Shown here in pieces: positions 24,526-36,986 of a DNA stretch of 64,000 nt; position 1 is the first letter of the stretch, and each line of letters starts with the position of its first letter. The stretch is from Erigeron canadensis. Its lineage: Eukaryota; Streptophyta; Magnoliopsida; Asterales; Asteraceae. A model generated the notes under the pieces. It had not been told where the DNA came from. It did no database searches and saw only the letters and a program-made list of their open reading frames with translations. The stretch covers positions 8,729,513 through 8,793,512 of the forward strand of contig NC_057762.1 in NCBI RefSeq assembly GCF_010389155.1. The letters are read 5' to 3'. The translations under genes and the position numbers were made by a program.

Positions 24526-26328
24526 ATGAAGACCAAAAAAGAAACAGAAATAATGAGAGTTAATGTTTTCAAGTGTGACTTGGTTTTCTTTTTGAGTGAA
24601 GAAACTTGCAATCATATCCACCAAGATCTCAAAGCTACAATTTCCATAAACCTCAACATGATTTTTCTTATAACAATGAGAAGAGAACGAAGTTGCTTCT
24701 CAAACCGAGGTTTATTCAAGTACATCTTATGTATGCAAGAACATAGTTAAATAATAGCAATATTCAGTTTTCTGTGTGTCTATAGTTGATTAGTTTCCAT
24801 TATTTTAGGTCCAGCAAGTAAGCAATGCAAGTAAATATTTCTTTTCTATGTTTTGTATCATGGCGTTCGTTGTGATTTTGAGTAGCATGTAGCCATGTAC
24901 TTGTTTGAAGATGCAGTTTCGGCATTTATGAGAATGTGTAAATTACACTCAGTAGCCTAGTAGGTATCGTATGTTGTATGATGTACCTTATTTATAGTAG
25001 TATCATTCCAGCTCATCAAGACAAAGTACTAGTCAAGAGTCCCAGGGCCAACTTTGGTATGCTGAACATCTTTGACCAAGATTGTCTTCCAAGTTACACA
25101 ATGACTCTGGAGTCTGGGCCCCAATATTCACCTTACCATAGCAAAAGACTATTGCAGAAAATTGAGGAATTGAAGGTCTAAGATTTATACCTTGTAAGAT
25201 AAGAGAATATATAAGAAACTGGGTTGGAACCCGAACCCGAAACTGGTCAACAACCGTGTTTGAGCCAAGCCGGTGGTTATTAACTGGTTTGGGTTTTCGG
25301 TTTTTGTTGCAGGTTGAGATTGGGTTCGGTTTTTATTAAAAAAACCTGGTCAATACCTAGTATCCAAAACCCGTTTTAAACCGGGTCAGGTTGGTTTATT
25401 ATTATTATCCATATTATTCTTTATATTGTGTTATACAATTCAATGTTAATATTGGTCATTTATAATCATATCATCACCGTCGCCGTTATCGTTGCTGCAT
25501 TGCACGGGCATCAATCTAATACATATAAATTCTTTGTATAATTTTGTGTTTTTTTCCCATTCGTCTAACCGGTTCAATCAATTCAACATTTTTGGTCATC
25601 ACACTGGTTTAACTAAAAAACATTGCATACATGATGCTATTTACACATAATTTCCTTGAGAAGAACTGAAAATTACCTAGAAGTAAATACTTTACGGTTC
25701 AACAATCAATGAAGCCATGAAGGTATTATTTCACTTAAGTTTGAAGCTCTTCGTCACAACACGTGTTTGCGGGTGCAAGTCAAATCCTCTTTTTTTTTCT
25801 TTTCCTTTTTTTTTTTTTTTTTTTTTTAAAGTTGAATTTTCATTTAAATTTTAATAATATGGGAATAACTATAAAGTTATATTATTAAACATTATCAATA
25901 AATCTTTCACATTCGTTTGAATAACTTTTCAAAAAATATGTTACGAAAAAGTGATTACTTTACATTTTTCTTTTCACTTGAGACATCGAAATAACATGGT
26001 TTTTGAGAAAGAGATGTGACGGTAAAATATGTCTTTAATTCTATTGTCTCAATGTCTTTTTTTATGGTTATCCTTTCGTTGTAAGAAGGTTAATTTGTCG
26101 TGGTCTTTATGGTGTAATAGTCCTATATATCCGATGTAATACTCTTACTACTTCAGTATTTTGTCGAAGTTTGTATCAATAAAATTTGTTGTTCAAAAAA
26201 AAAATATCATTATTATTATTTAATTATTATAGATTTCATTAGTAATAAAGAAAAGAAAATGTATTTAGACGGATAATGTGAAGTTTTCTTACCCACAAAA
26301 TGCCTAAACAACAACTCAACGGTTAAAA
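24526..26328. other. CDPK 3' region, then intergenic repeats
   Basis: The kinase 3' untranslated region probably runs to about 24950. At 25200-25400 a GGTTCGGTTTT/AACCCGAACC-rich stretch resembles the hAT-MITE interior at 39124-39775 but has no clear ends. Poly-T lies at 25808-25827. The segment 26050-26200, ending CAATAAAATTTGTTGTTC followed by an A run, looks like a 5'-truncated LINE 3' tail. No gene is seen. Confidence 0.45.
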
Positions 26329-26980
26329 CTAGTTATTATACCCGCACATTGTTGCGGAAAATGTTTTTTTTCTGTTTAAAATTTAGATATAAACAATATA
26401 TAATGGTATCAGTATAATATAATTTTTCGAACCTAAATTTAAAAAAATAAAAATAAAACCATTGATATAAATAATAAAGAAAACAAAACATATAAAAATA
26501 GTAAGAATAGTTAGATGTATTAAAACCAAAGAAAAAAAAACATGATAACTATATTAACTGACATTCTGACGACGATGATATAATATAGTGTCTTGTTTTA
26601 AATGTTAAGCGTAATGATAATGAAAATTAGTATATATAAAAAGCCATTATATATAACGATTAAGGGGAGAATAATCAAAACCAAATGCTTAAAGATAAAA
26701 TTGTAAATATGTGAAAGTTGTTTGATAAAAATATAAGAACCTAAAAGTTTGGTATCAAATTGTTGAAAATGAAAACTTTTATATGGGGCAAAAGTTAAAA
26801 GACGAAAACTTTAGGAGTAAAACTAAAAAATGGCAAAAGTCATGTTAAAGCCTTAAAAGTAAAAATGTTAGGGACAAAGGTTTAATAGGTATTATACTTT
26901 AAGCTTAAAAACTAGTACATTTCATATTGGTTTTTAGTATATTTATAATTGTCACTCTAGGTATTTAGTTGCTCCCGACG
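26329..26980 (-). mobile_element. Helitron-like 3' terminus; far end undefined
   Basis: On the minus strand a hairpin, CCGCA...TGCGG, is followed about 12 bases later by CTAG and then T (A at 26328 on plus). This is the usual 3' end of plant Helitrons. The body is A/T-rich and non-coding. I could not fix the 5' TC end, so the right border given is approximate. Confidence 0.45.
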
Positions 26981-27031
26981 CATCGTACAGGTATGGTTTT
27001 ATTCTAGCTAATAGACAATGAACATGTAGTG

Positions 27032-27548
27032 TAAGGCTGACAATTTTGACACGGAACTTGTTAACACGATACGGCACGACATGTTCTTAACAGGTTTCGT
27101 GTCTTAACAGGTCCGGACCTGTTAAGACCTGTTAAAATTCGTGTCTTAACAGATCCGGACCTGTTAGGACCTGTTAAGACATGTTAAGATTATACATATA
27201 TATAAAATACCAAGAATTGATATTATGATTTGATATATGATTTTTATAAGGTAATTGTTTATGAACTTTTGTAATGTAAGGATTATTGTTGCTATATAAT
27301 AGTTGAGATTTGTAAGAGTTTTTGTACCTTTAAGGGGTTTTTTTCAATATTAGTCAAGAATTCTATAATATAAATGTTAACAAGTTCCTTAATAGGTTTT
27401 AACAGGTGCACATGTTAATTTTCATGCCGTGTTTGAAAAAAGTGACACGATTAGTTAACAAGTTGTGTTTGTGTTTGAGCTTAACAGGTTTGTGTCTTAA
27501 CAGGTTCGTGTCTTAACAAGTTTCGTGTGACCCGTTATGTCAGCCTTA
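27032..27548. mobile_element. hAT-type MITE with perfect 8-bp TSD
   Basis: The ends TAAGGCTGACA and TGTCAGCCTTA are perfectly inverted over 11 bp. ATGTAGTG is duplicated exactly at 27024-27031 and 27549-27556. The interior repeats phrases such as TTAACAGGTTCGTGTC and has no coding frame. Length 517 bp. Confidence 0.9.
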
Positions 27549-27556
27549 ATGTAGTG

Positions 27557-28499
27557 TATACATCCCTACATGATTGGTCGGTAATGCGTTATTGCATGAC
27601 ATGAGCAAATATCCCACAGATTTAAAGATCCTTTTTTGGAATTTCCATGTTTTGGAGTCCATCAATATAAGCATCTAGCCATGTTAGTAGTGGGCTTAGC
27701 TATTTCTTGAATTTGGTTTTCTTATGGATCGGACCGGTTTTGTTGGCCTCCACCAAAACTGAACATCTATTAAACGACTTGGAAGTAGGAACTTCACTTT
27801 ACTGAGGTACATTAATTTGTGCATATAATCAAACGCTAACATAAAAACATACGAAGCATGATTAAATGACTAGTAATGAAAAGCAGATAATAGAAAACAA
27901 TAACTGATCTATTAAAACATGTATAAATACACATATAAATACACATATCTATCAAAACATGTATAAAAACACAAATCCTGAATTATAATCTTATAAATAC
28001 AAAATTGACGAGTAATATAATGACCTTCAGAAGCATAAATGATCTATTAACTCAAGCTAATGTACTAAAAGTTCCATAATCATATAAACCATGCATAGCT
28101 GCATCCTGCAAACAAAACATCCAACAAACTTCAATATATATATGGTCCGAGGAAAAAAAAATTAAGATAAAAACCTTTGCATGACCAAAAATTAAACATG
28201 ATAACAAAACCAAAATGAATTACTGCAAACATAATCACAAACATATGAAAACGAAGATCCTTATAGGATGGATAGAAAAGCTAGTGAGCTTTGCAGGCAT
28301 TAACGCATCTATTAACATAAAGCAACCTTTTAAGTGGTTCTACAAGCTTCAAAATATCCTGATACATTAATGTGCTCGTACAATCCAGGTATAATTTTTT
28401 TAGAAAATTTTTTTACTTTTATTCACAACAGCCAATAGCCACCAAAATGGTAAGAGTATACAAGAATAGAGTTACATTACAGCGAAACTACTTTACTCG
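27557..28499. other. AT-rich intergenic stretch, no gene recognised
   Basis: No supported coding region and no repeat with definable ends. It leads into the LINE fragment at 28500. Confidence 0.45.
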
Positions 28500-28770
28500 C
28501 TTCTATTATTATACCACAAAAAAACTAAAAGCTTTCACTTGTTGTAGGGTGTTGGTGCACCTTGAAGAGATCCTTGACCGAAAAAGAAAAATAGGGGAGA
28601 ACATACACCAATGGGAAATCTTATACCAAACAGCCATAGCAACTTCGCAAGAACAAAACATGTGTTCAACTGTCTCGATCTCCTTGTCATACAGCCCACA
28701 GAACAGTGAGTTGAACACACAAATCCTTATTTTCAAAGCCATAAGAGTCAGGATCCAGTCCAACCCAATG
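28500..28770 (-). pseudogene. LINE reverse-transcriptase zinc-binding domain fragment
   Basis: The minus-strand frame 28763-28509 holds LYDKEIETVEHMFCSCEVAMAVW and SHWCMFSP. These match the zf-RVT region found after the reverse transcriptase in plant LINEs (paired Cys and the His of ETVEHxFxxC). The first Cys pair lies in a disturbed context (CVFNSLFCG). It is a broken remnant with no RT domain nearby. Confidence 0.7.
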
Positions 28771-30593
28771 ATGATGTTCTATAAACTCATAAATGACCAC
28801 ATAGTTACTTAGTACCACCGGCTGGCCCGTTTTGCTACCTCTAACCTACATATAAATGTAGCCCTGGAATATCCTTTGACCATGTAACGATAATCAGTAA
28901 GCAAAGCATTGGTGAGGATGACATGGAGGTAACCAAGTAATATATATAGCTGTAAGGAAATAGTATAATTACTAGGTGATGACAGATTATTTTATGATGC
29001 ACATCATACACATTAACTGGGCAATATAAAGTAAAAGGACCAGAGGTTAGAATTACCTATAAACGACTATTTGTCATACTTGACACAAGTTCATTTATTA
29101 ACTCAGCAGCTTCTATGATGAAACAAGTACAAGTAGAACACAGATGCTACATATTACTTAATAAGATAAATACATGAAAACAAATATCACATGAACCCCA
29201 GTCTGAACAAATAATAAGAAGCAAAAATTGTTCTATAATCTCATAAATGAACACATAGATTCATTACCAAACTAAGAAAAGAAATGATGACCTTTACAAC
29301 CAAAATGGGTCTAAAAATAACTCAAATAGTAAACATTTTTACCCTTGCATTTATACGATCAGATAAGTGAAAACATGTAAAAGTGAAAAGAAAAATATTA
29401 TTGTGAGCAATGATTTTAGATCGATGTGATTATAATTTAATTGTGAGAAATGGATAAACCAATTTTCCAATATATACCTTTCTCAATTGATGGCGGCGGC
29501 GTTCACGGGTTTTAGTCAAGCCGGGTTCTAGCCCTTCAGCCCATGTCTCGTATAAAATATAATCAGGTCGGGTTATTTTTTATTTCTTAATTCTTTATTA
29601 TTAACTATCGATAAATATTATTATTTTACTCTATTTATATAAAATCCAAAAGTATTATTCAACACATGTGACATATCTATTTATTTTATTATTTTTATTT
29701 ATTATTACGTAGTATTATCTATCCCGGGCACGTGACACTTTGTATTATTGCTCGAATTTTAACATGTTGCGTCTCGTTTGGGTTTTTTTAGGTTTTGTTT
29801 GGATTCTTGTATAGTTTTTAGTGTCATGGTGTTTCAGCCCCGACACGTCACACGTTATACCATTTGGGGGAGAGAGTGAGAGTCGGTAATCTCGTTCACC
29901 GAGCGACGTCGGACGGTAACATCGTCGCCAGCCAAACACTGAAAGAGAGAAGCCCAAATTTGGTGTTCTTCACCGGGGAGAGAGGAAGCAAAAAGGAAGA
30001 GGGGGGGGGGGGGGGGGACGAACAGTGTGGAGTCATCCAACAATAAGTTTCTTTTTTGTTTTTGTATAAAAATGAATGGTGTTGTAGAGATTGTTTTTTG
30101 CGCAAAAGTTGTACTTTTTTATTTATAATGAGTTTATGTTTTGATTTTATGTATTAAAACTAAATAGAATAAAGAAATGATGAGATAGAGATTTGATGAA
30201 GTTTGGTGAAAGTTGCGTAGAAGTTTGATAAAGTTTGGAGAAAATTGAGGTGGAAGGTTTTTATTAAAAAGTGATGAGGTGGAAATTTGATACAATTTGG
30301 GGAAGGAGTAACCTTTCTCCCCCCTTATCATCACACAATTTTTTTTTATAAAATACAAATATTTTTTAATTAGTTTTTTGTTTTTGTCCCGTTGACCAAA
30401 AAACGAATAAGGTTCGTGTTCGTATCGAGTTGAGTATAAACCGGGTTTTGTACACCACTATTTGCGCTAGAAAGAATAGCTTTTATGTCAGAAAGCTTTA
30501 CAAAGTTCAGAACTGGAACCTCCTAGCTTACTTTACGAAGACTATCATGATTTAATAAAAAAGTTGTTAAATTGGTTTGGTTTTTTTCTTATA
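28771..30593. other. Intergenic region with a 17-base G tract
   Basis: No gene is supported. A pure G run of 17 bases lies at 30001-30017 inside a purine-rich stretch (29970-30020). Around 30170-30300 phrases such as GATGAGGTGGAAATTTGATA recur loosely. The frames at 29864-30046 and its antisense are driven by the purine bias and I do not call them. Confidence 0.5.
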
Positions 30594-31358
30594 CAGTAGA
30601 ACCTTTATAAATTAATACTCGATAAATTAATAACCTCGATAAAACTAATAATTGGACACCAATCAATAAAATAATAAGATAATAATTTTTTTTAAACCCT
30701 AAGGTAAAAATATAGGTCCCATCAAAACTATAAATTAATAATTCCTTAAATATTTCAAAATTTTAATATTGTTTAGTAAAAAATGAATCTATATTCACTT
30801 GGTTTTTTTTTTTTAACTTTATATCTATGTTGAATATATATTTAAATTTCTATATTGCACTTAAGAGTTGAGACATTGTCGCAATAAAAAGTTGTGAAGA
30901 GTTGTTAGCCGCTTATAATTTTCAAAAACTACTGTATCATCCTCAACTTCGTCATCAACTAAATTTTGAACAGTATCCATCACAAATTATTCAATGCTTT
31001 GAATCTCATAACAATCATTCTTTTCACCAGGATAATCTCGCAACTCATTCACATCCAGTTTTTTGCTAATAATGCATACCCGTAATCAAGTTCTCAAGCT
31101 CACAAATGTCTTCTCCATAGTTTACATCGTTGAAATTACTTGAGCCGATTAAATTCATGGAACAAATTTTATCGTGTTGAAAACAATTTGCTTTGGACTC
31201 TTATGTTATTTGATGTGTGAATATACATTGGATATGAAAATTTTAAAAGTGATACATGAACCTCTTTAAATTAATAATTTATTAATTTATTGATATAATA
31301 ATATCTCGATAATTTAATAAAAAATCTCGGTCCCAACATTATTATAAAGATTTTACTG
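30594..31358 (-). mobile_element. Emigrant/pogo-type DNA transposon derivative
   Basis: The left end CAGTAGAACCTTTATAAATTAATA and the complement of the right end CAGTAAAATCTTTATAATAATG match the Emigrant-type terminal repeat, with TA duplicated on both sides (30592-30593, 31359-31360). On the minus strand, about 31060-30890 holds scraps such as NELRDYPGE and DDEVEDDT, which resemble the C-terminus of pogo-type transposases, broken by stops. This is therefore a deletion derivative and not a pure MITE. Length 765 bp. Confidence 0.75.
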
Positions 31359-31812
31359 TAGTTGTCATTTTTGTGTTACAAAATGAAGCTACAAGTATTT
31401 TCCACCAATGAAAATTACACTGCATCTATCATTCATTGTATTTTGTCAAATACAGGGCATTTGAGTCCTTTCTATCGGTTCTTTGCCAAGGTTATTACAT
31501 ATTCAATAGTCAATATATATCTGTTTCAGGGAAAACATGTTTTTTTACCAATCCCCTCCTTCCTGACATATGTCAAAGACTAAAAGGGTGTCTAGCATCT
31601 CGTTAGCTTTGGGGATTTTTGTCTTTTTGAAATCGTATCTCTTGATTTTTCTCCAAAAGGGGAATCAATAACTTTCGAACAGCAAACTCCCCCACATTTT
31701 TCTGCGGCAGTTTTGAAATACTTGATCCGGTTTCCAAGTCAACTAAGGCCACAAATTCAAGGGGTTCTTTGGTATTTGGCTAGTGAATGGCTTCACATTT
31801 GGCGGCACCTGA

Positions 31813-34763
31813 TTAAACCCCTCCATTGTTGTCCACCTCACTATTTGAAGAGCTATCTTGAAACCCCTGAGAAGAAGTGTATCTATTGTTTGAACAATCC
31901 CTTTTGGATTGTTTCCGTTTGTTATGTCCAGTCGATGAGTCCTGCACAAAAATGGAATTTGAACTATGTATATATGACATATATTGATATATACGGATAT
32001 TATACCTCTTTTTTAGAAGGAAAAACAAGAGTTTTACCTGACAAGATCTTGACCCTGGGGTTTTAAGTTCTAACTCTGTTGCCACATCGACAGCATTATC
32101 ACCTCTTTCATCATTGCTACCCCTAAACCGATCAGAGGAATTGCTTCTACATTCTTGTTTGCTTGAACTATATGAGGTATGTTCATATACAGGAATTGAC
32201 TGATTAATGTGGGTGTTGGCTGTGTTGGGATATGGAAGAAAAGCCTGTGAGGAAGTAGGAACCGCACCAGGCATATTATGATTTGTGAAAAATGGAAACA
32301 GTTGCATTGAGACAGGGACCGAGGGGACAGGTAAAGCAACAGGAAATGAGTAGGGTGGTGGCGTAACAACTGAAGAATGGTCACCTACACCCCATGGGAC
32401 CAAAGCCCCGATTCTTTGCTGATATTGTGCCTTGGCATTTTCTATATCGGAATTCAGAGACAATTTCTCCTCTTTGAGTTCATTTTTTTCCTGTGTCAGC
32501 TGTATCAAACAATGTCGCCCACTTAAGTAAATTAAATCCTAAATTAGCAGATGTAGTTGATATTTACGGTAATGACACATTACCTCACATGATTCTTCAG
32601 CTAGTTCTGCATATTCGGCTTTTAATTTGTTCACTTCAGCTGTTAGATCCTTTAGCACTTGGATGGTGTCCACAACGATACTGGCTTTGTCGTTTCTGGG
32701 TCTTTCTGGATCTGGTTATTGTAATGAGATACAAATACAATTAAACAATGTCTATTTTTCAACCTCTACATTTGCACGCTACATTTCAGTTTTATAAAAG
32801 CTGCAAGTCGACACGAAGATCCAACTCATGTACTATTTGAAATGAATTAGTGTTTTCTTATTGTATATCAAACTTATAGTATGGTCCAGCAATGAATTTT
32901 TTCAATTTATTAACCAGATAACTATTATTGATTATTGCTGTGAAAAAAAGTGTATGACATTACACTTTCTTATTAAGTTATTTACCTAGTAAGTTTCCCA
33001 ACTCAGTGAATTGCTCATTTAGTCTGTCTCTCCGCAATTTTTCACGGTCAGCCTTCTGAACTTTTCTAGCATCATTTGCATCGTTTACTACCACTTCAAT
33101 CATCTCCCTGCTAGGAAACCAAAACATGCTAGATAAGGTGATATACATAACAGCTACCATCTGACTAACCACTAAATAACCAGATGAAAGACATTGATAA
33201 TCACCATTTAAGAAATGCATACTTATAATAGTACAGTATTATTAAAATATCAACTATAATATATAGAGGCGGTCTCCTTACCCTCGGGTAGAAGAATGAC
33301 CGTCTACTTCTCACCTCCCCCATATGGCCTTTGACCGGATTGGGGATTGTTGTTGTATTTATACAGACGCATACATGAAAAATATATTGAACAAAAGATT
33401 TTTTCTTATCTATAGTTCGATATATATGTTGCTATAAACCTCAATACATGCTTATTTATATAAACAAAAATCATATATTGTGTGTTGACATATATGCATA
33501 AGAGCATAATGGAGGATGACCAAGGAGCGCCACATCACATTCATCATCATGAAGGATGGTACCTAAAGACAGGATGAAAATTTCGTATGGTTGGTCCTTG
33601 GGGAATGGTCGGTTGGTACCCTAAGGGCACACGAGGATAAGGCTTTCTCTGCCATTCCAAACCTTTGGTGGAAAAGGTGTTGAATTATCAAATCAATTGT
33701 GGGTCTCTTACTTGGTATGTTTAGTGCAGGTTGCATTAGATGGATTTGGCTTAAGGATTGAAGACTGAAGATCAAGGTGTGGATGAGCATTATTCAAGGT
33801 TGAAGAAAGAAGGACTTGCATTGCAAGTATTTGAAGTTGTCAAGGACTTGAGATGCATATCTACACCTATTTTGTATTCAAAGTCTTTTATGTAATAAAT
33901 AAGAGTGGAAGGACCATTTATGTAACTTTGTATAGGGTTTGGCTATATATGCCAAACCCGACCACTGTTCCTCTTCACCACGACTGCAACCTCTTGTTAC
34001 CGTTTGTAAAAACCCTCTTATTTTCGATGTAATCTTTATGATCTGGTCTTGTTTTTTGATACTAAAACTTTGATTCAATCTATGGCTAATTCGTTCTATA
34101 ATCTTGTGTCGTGTGTCTATATTACATATATATCTATAGTTTTTTTACAAAAGGTGTCTCAACTCTCAAGTTTTAATGGGGCCTAAAGATACCAATAAAA
34201 TGAGGTCTTTCCAATTAGAAAATGTAGTTGATACTAATTTATTTTACTTATCATTGATATGATATAGTACATTAATACTAGCTTTTTCTGATGCAAACTC
34301 TTAATTGTGAAAATCACCAATTATAAAAACCTTTAAATTTTGATATATAACAGTTTCTATTGACCGACACAACAAATCCAAAAAATAATAACAATAAACC
34401 CTTACACATAAAAGAGCCTAAAATGCTTTAGCAGCTTTACTCTCGAGACAAATCTCATAAATAAAGGGGAATGATATATCTACATCAAATTTTTGTCATC
34501 TACAACAAACGTAAATATCATACTGCACAATATACAACTGTATAAAGTTTGAATTGTTGTAAATGGCAAAACCTTGTTGTAGATTTATCACTCCACATAA
34601 ATAAAACATTAAACATCAACATATAGTAACCATATCATATGCAGATATGAGATATGTACGTATATATATCATAAGTACAAATAAACCTGTGGTCATTGAG
34701 AATATATTGATGTTGGTGTTGGTGTTGATGATAAACTTCGAGCTTGGGTTTCCAATGATCCAT
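31813..34763 (-). CDS. BHLH11: bHLH transcription factor, bHLH11/bHLH121 clade
   Basis: A nuclear DNA-binding factor. The clade acts in iron homeostasis with bHLH IVc factors (bHLH121/URI activates, bHLH11 represses). Five minus-strand exons join in frame: 34763-34687, 33107-32986, 32711-32584, 32499-32038 and 31941-31813, giving 305 aa. The N-terminus MDHWKPKLEVYHQHQ is His/Gln-rich. The bHLH spans about residues 40-90, with basic region KADREKLRRDRLNEQF (Glu48, Arg51, Arg52) and second helix ASIVVDTIQVLKDL. A coiled coil follows to about 138, LTQEKNELKEEK included, then YQQRIGALVPWG and a Pro-rich middle. Near the C-terminus ELELKTPGS is conserved in the clade. The third Leu of an LxLxL EAR motif is missing, so repressor function is uncertain. 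Intron 1 (about 1.6 kb) holds a SINE scrap and a probable solo LTR. The choice of bHLH11 rests on neighbouring genes. Confidence 0.93.
33262..33360 (+). mobile_element. SINE 3' fragment in bHLH intron 1
   Basis: The phrases CCTTACCCTCGGGTAGAA, CACCTCCCCCATATGG and GATTGGGGATTGTTGTTG match the 3' halves of the SINE and LINE-tail copies at 18263 and 39790. The tRNA-like head is absent. Confidence 0.6.
33479..34126. mobile_element. Probable solo LTR, 648 bp, in bHLH intron 1
   Basis: It begins TGTGTGTTGAC and ends CTATATTACA, with TATAT on both sides (33474-33478 and 34127-34131). The duplication is A/T only, so chance is not excluded. Inside are a leader-like stretch with GTAATAAATAAG (polyadenylation-like, 33892) and no coding frame, as expected for a small Ty1/copia LTR. 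Confidence 0.55.
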
Positions 34764-35167
34764 TAATGAACTTAACTGCTTTAGCTACCACAAAAAGACG
34801 ACAGTTTGGGAATTGACTTTATGGTTTTTTGTTCTTGTGGGTTTTAATTGAAATTACAATGGGCTAATATTGCAATTACCATTAGAAAACAAATATCATA
34901 AAAATAAAATAAATAAAGATGATGAACGAATGAATGAATGAAGAAGGGGAAGTGTGTCATGAGGCATTTTGTGTTGGCAAGGAAATGGACACCACCCGGA
35001 TTCCATTGCTGTTAGTGATTCCATTTTTGTTTTTCTTTCTTTTTCATATGGAAATACATTACTTTTTCGAAACATGTGTCCTAAATTTCATTTGATAACA
35101 CATGACACATGTGGGAAGAATATATTCACCAAAACTAAACTTTTCATTTATTACATCAATTTTCTAA

Positions 35168-35178
35168 GACTGCATTCT

Positions 35179-35209
<31 letters not shown>

Positions 35210-35646
35210 CAAAAGAAAAGAAATAGAAAGATATTTTGCATTCTTGAGTTTTTTTTTCCAAATGAAAAGAAAGTGAAGGGAAGGAAAAATCAAAGTTTTT
35301 TCCCCCAAAAGTTTTCTGGCCATTTTGGCCTGATTTGAAAGGAAACTCGTGGAAGTAGTGGTTGCAGGTGTTAGTTGCAGGTTTCCGGTGGTTGTTGCAG
35401 GTGGTGGTTGCAGGTTTCCGGTGGTGGTTGCGTGGAAGGGGTGGTTGCAGGTGGAAAGGGTGGTTTCCGGCGGTGGTTGCAAGTTTCCGGCGGTGGTTGC
35501 AGGTCTCCGGCGATTGTTCCGATTATTTTTCTTTCACTTTCCTTTCAAACTCAAGAATGACTTTTATAAATTTAATTTTCTATCATTTTTTCCCCTATCC
35601 AATCTTCCCCTTTCTTTTCTTTTAAAAAAAACTCAAGAATACACTC
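35168..35646. mobile_element. Tourist-like MITE with internal minisatellite, copy 1
   Basis: The terminal repeats GACTGCATTCTTGA and GAGTGTATTCTTGA (complement of the right end) are flanked by TAA on both sides (35165-35167, 35647-35649), as in PIF/Harbinger-type MITEs. The centre (35350-35520) is a degenerate array of GGTGGTTGCAGGT and TTTCCGGTGGTGGTTGCAG units. A 27-base T run lies near the left end. It sits about 0.4 kb upstream of the bHLH start codon. Confidence 0.75.
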
Positions 35647-36540
35647 TAATAAAAAAAACTTTCATTTTATTTTAGAAAAATACTAGATGAAGTCGCTTAA
35701 CATGTATAAAAATATTGTATCTTTCTATATGAAAAGTTTACCCCTTTGAATTTTATGATAACTATACAACTATATAATGCACCTTAACAAAATTCCTTAG
35801 TGCTTCGTGTAGAAAAATTCTTTATTTTATACTAAACTTTACTAAAGGGTTGTTTGGAATTGCGATTACTAAACAAATTTTGCGTTTTCAAAATAGATCA
35901 TGCATTTGTAAAACTGCGTTTCCAAAACTGCGTTTTAATAGTTAATAATCACTTTTTCATACAAACACTTTTTTAAATTATTTGCATTTTACAAACGTAA
36001 TAATCAGATAATTATTTTAAAACGCAATCACAAACACCCTCTAAAATAATGATATAATTTTCACCAAACTTCGTCAATTTTTCTAATTTCTACATATTTT
36101 TTTACAATATTTACTTTTAATAAATAAAATCACAAAATATATACAAACAAAGACATAACATTTCATTAAAAATTCAAAAGAAACATTTACAACACACGTA
36201 AAAAATAAGATGAAAAATAATGATATAAGTTGGTAAAAATATAGTGTATTTAAAGGGGCAAAGGTTTGAAAAGAAAAAAAAAAAAAAAAAAAACCTTGAA
36301 CCATCAGAATTTGAACTTTTAATGGGCCCCACATGCATGTCCTTATCTCCCTCTTTCCTCGGTATTACTCATTGAATTCTTCTCCAAGTCTGAACACCGA
36401 TCCACCGACGTTGGTAAACTCGGAACAGGAAATCAACCCAACCACCAAACAATAACTATTACTCGGTATTATTTTATAGTCATTATCAAATGCTGAGAGC
36501 CATCGGGGCATCTCAACTACTCAGTATTATTATTTTATAA

Positions 36541-36983
36541 AGTCGTTCTTGAGTTTTTATTAAAAGAAAAGAAAGGAAAAGATTGGATAGGGGGAAAGGA
36601 TAGAAGATTACATTCAAAAAAGTCATTCTTGATTTTGAAAAAAACTAAAAGAAACTCGCCTGCAACCACCTCTTCCACCTACAACCGCCACCTGCAACCC
36701 CCCCTTCCCTGCAACCGCCACCTGCAACCACCTGCAACCACCACCTGCAACCGCCACCTGCAACCACCACCTGAAACCGCCACCTGCGACCACCCCTTCC
36801 ACCTGCAATCACCTTTCCATTTTTTTTCCATTCAAATCAGGCCAAAATAGCTAGAAAACTTTTGGAGGAAAAACCCCTTCCATTTCCTTTTCTTTTAGAA
36901 AAAAAAACTCAAAAATACAAGAAGGTAAAAATTTATATACATTCCCTTTCCTTTCCTTTAAAAAAAAAGTCAAGAATGAAGCC
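36541..36983. mobile_element. Tourist-like MITE with internal minisatellite, copy 2 (inverted)
   Basis: The ends AGTCGTTCTTGA and TCAAGAATGAAGCC with flanking TAA (36538-36540, 36984-36986) show the same TTCTTGA core as copy 1. The array CCACCTGCAACCGCCACCTG (36660-36800) is the complement of the copy-1 array, so the two copies are in opposite orientation about 0.9 kb apart. Confidence 0.7.
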
Positions 36984-36986
36984 TAA

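Noticed and set aside
29855..30105. Overlapping frames around the G17 tract
   Set aside because: Purine/pyrimidine bias explains the open frames, and there is no homologous motif.
31813..32508. Reading the bHLH exon 4 frame as one continuous coding exon through to about 31813
   Set aside because: It would run through the intron between CAG/GTAAAA at 32038 and the exon starting at 31941. The spliced product matches the bHLH11/121 C-terminus better.
36095..36330. Phe/Tyr-rich minus-strand frame resembling a membrane protein
   Set aside because: Generated by A/T-rich sequence with a poly-A run, without signal or domain.
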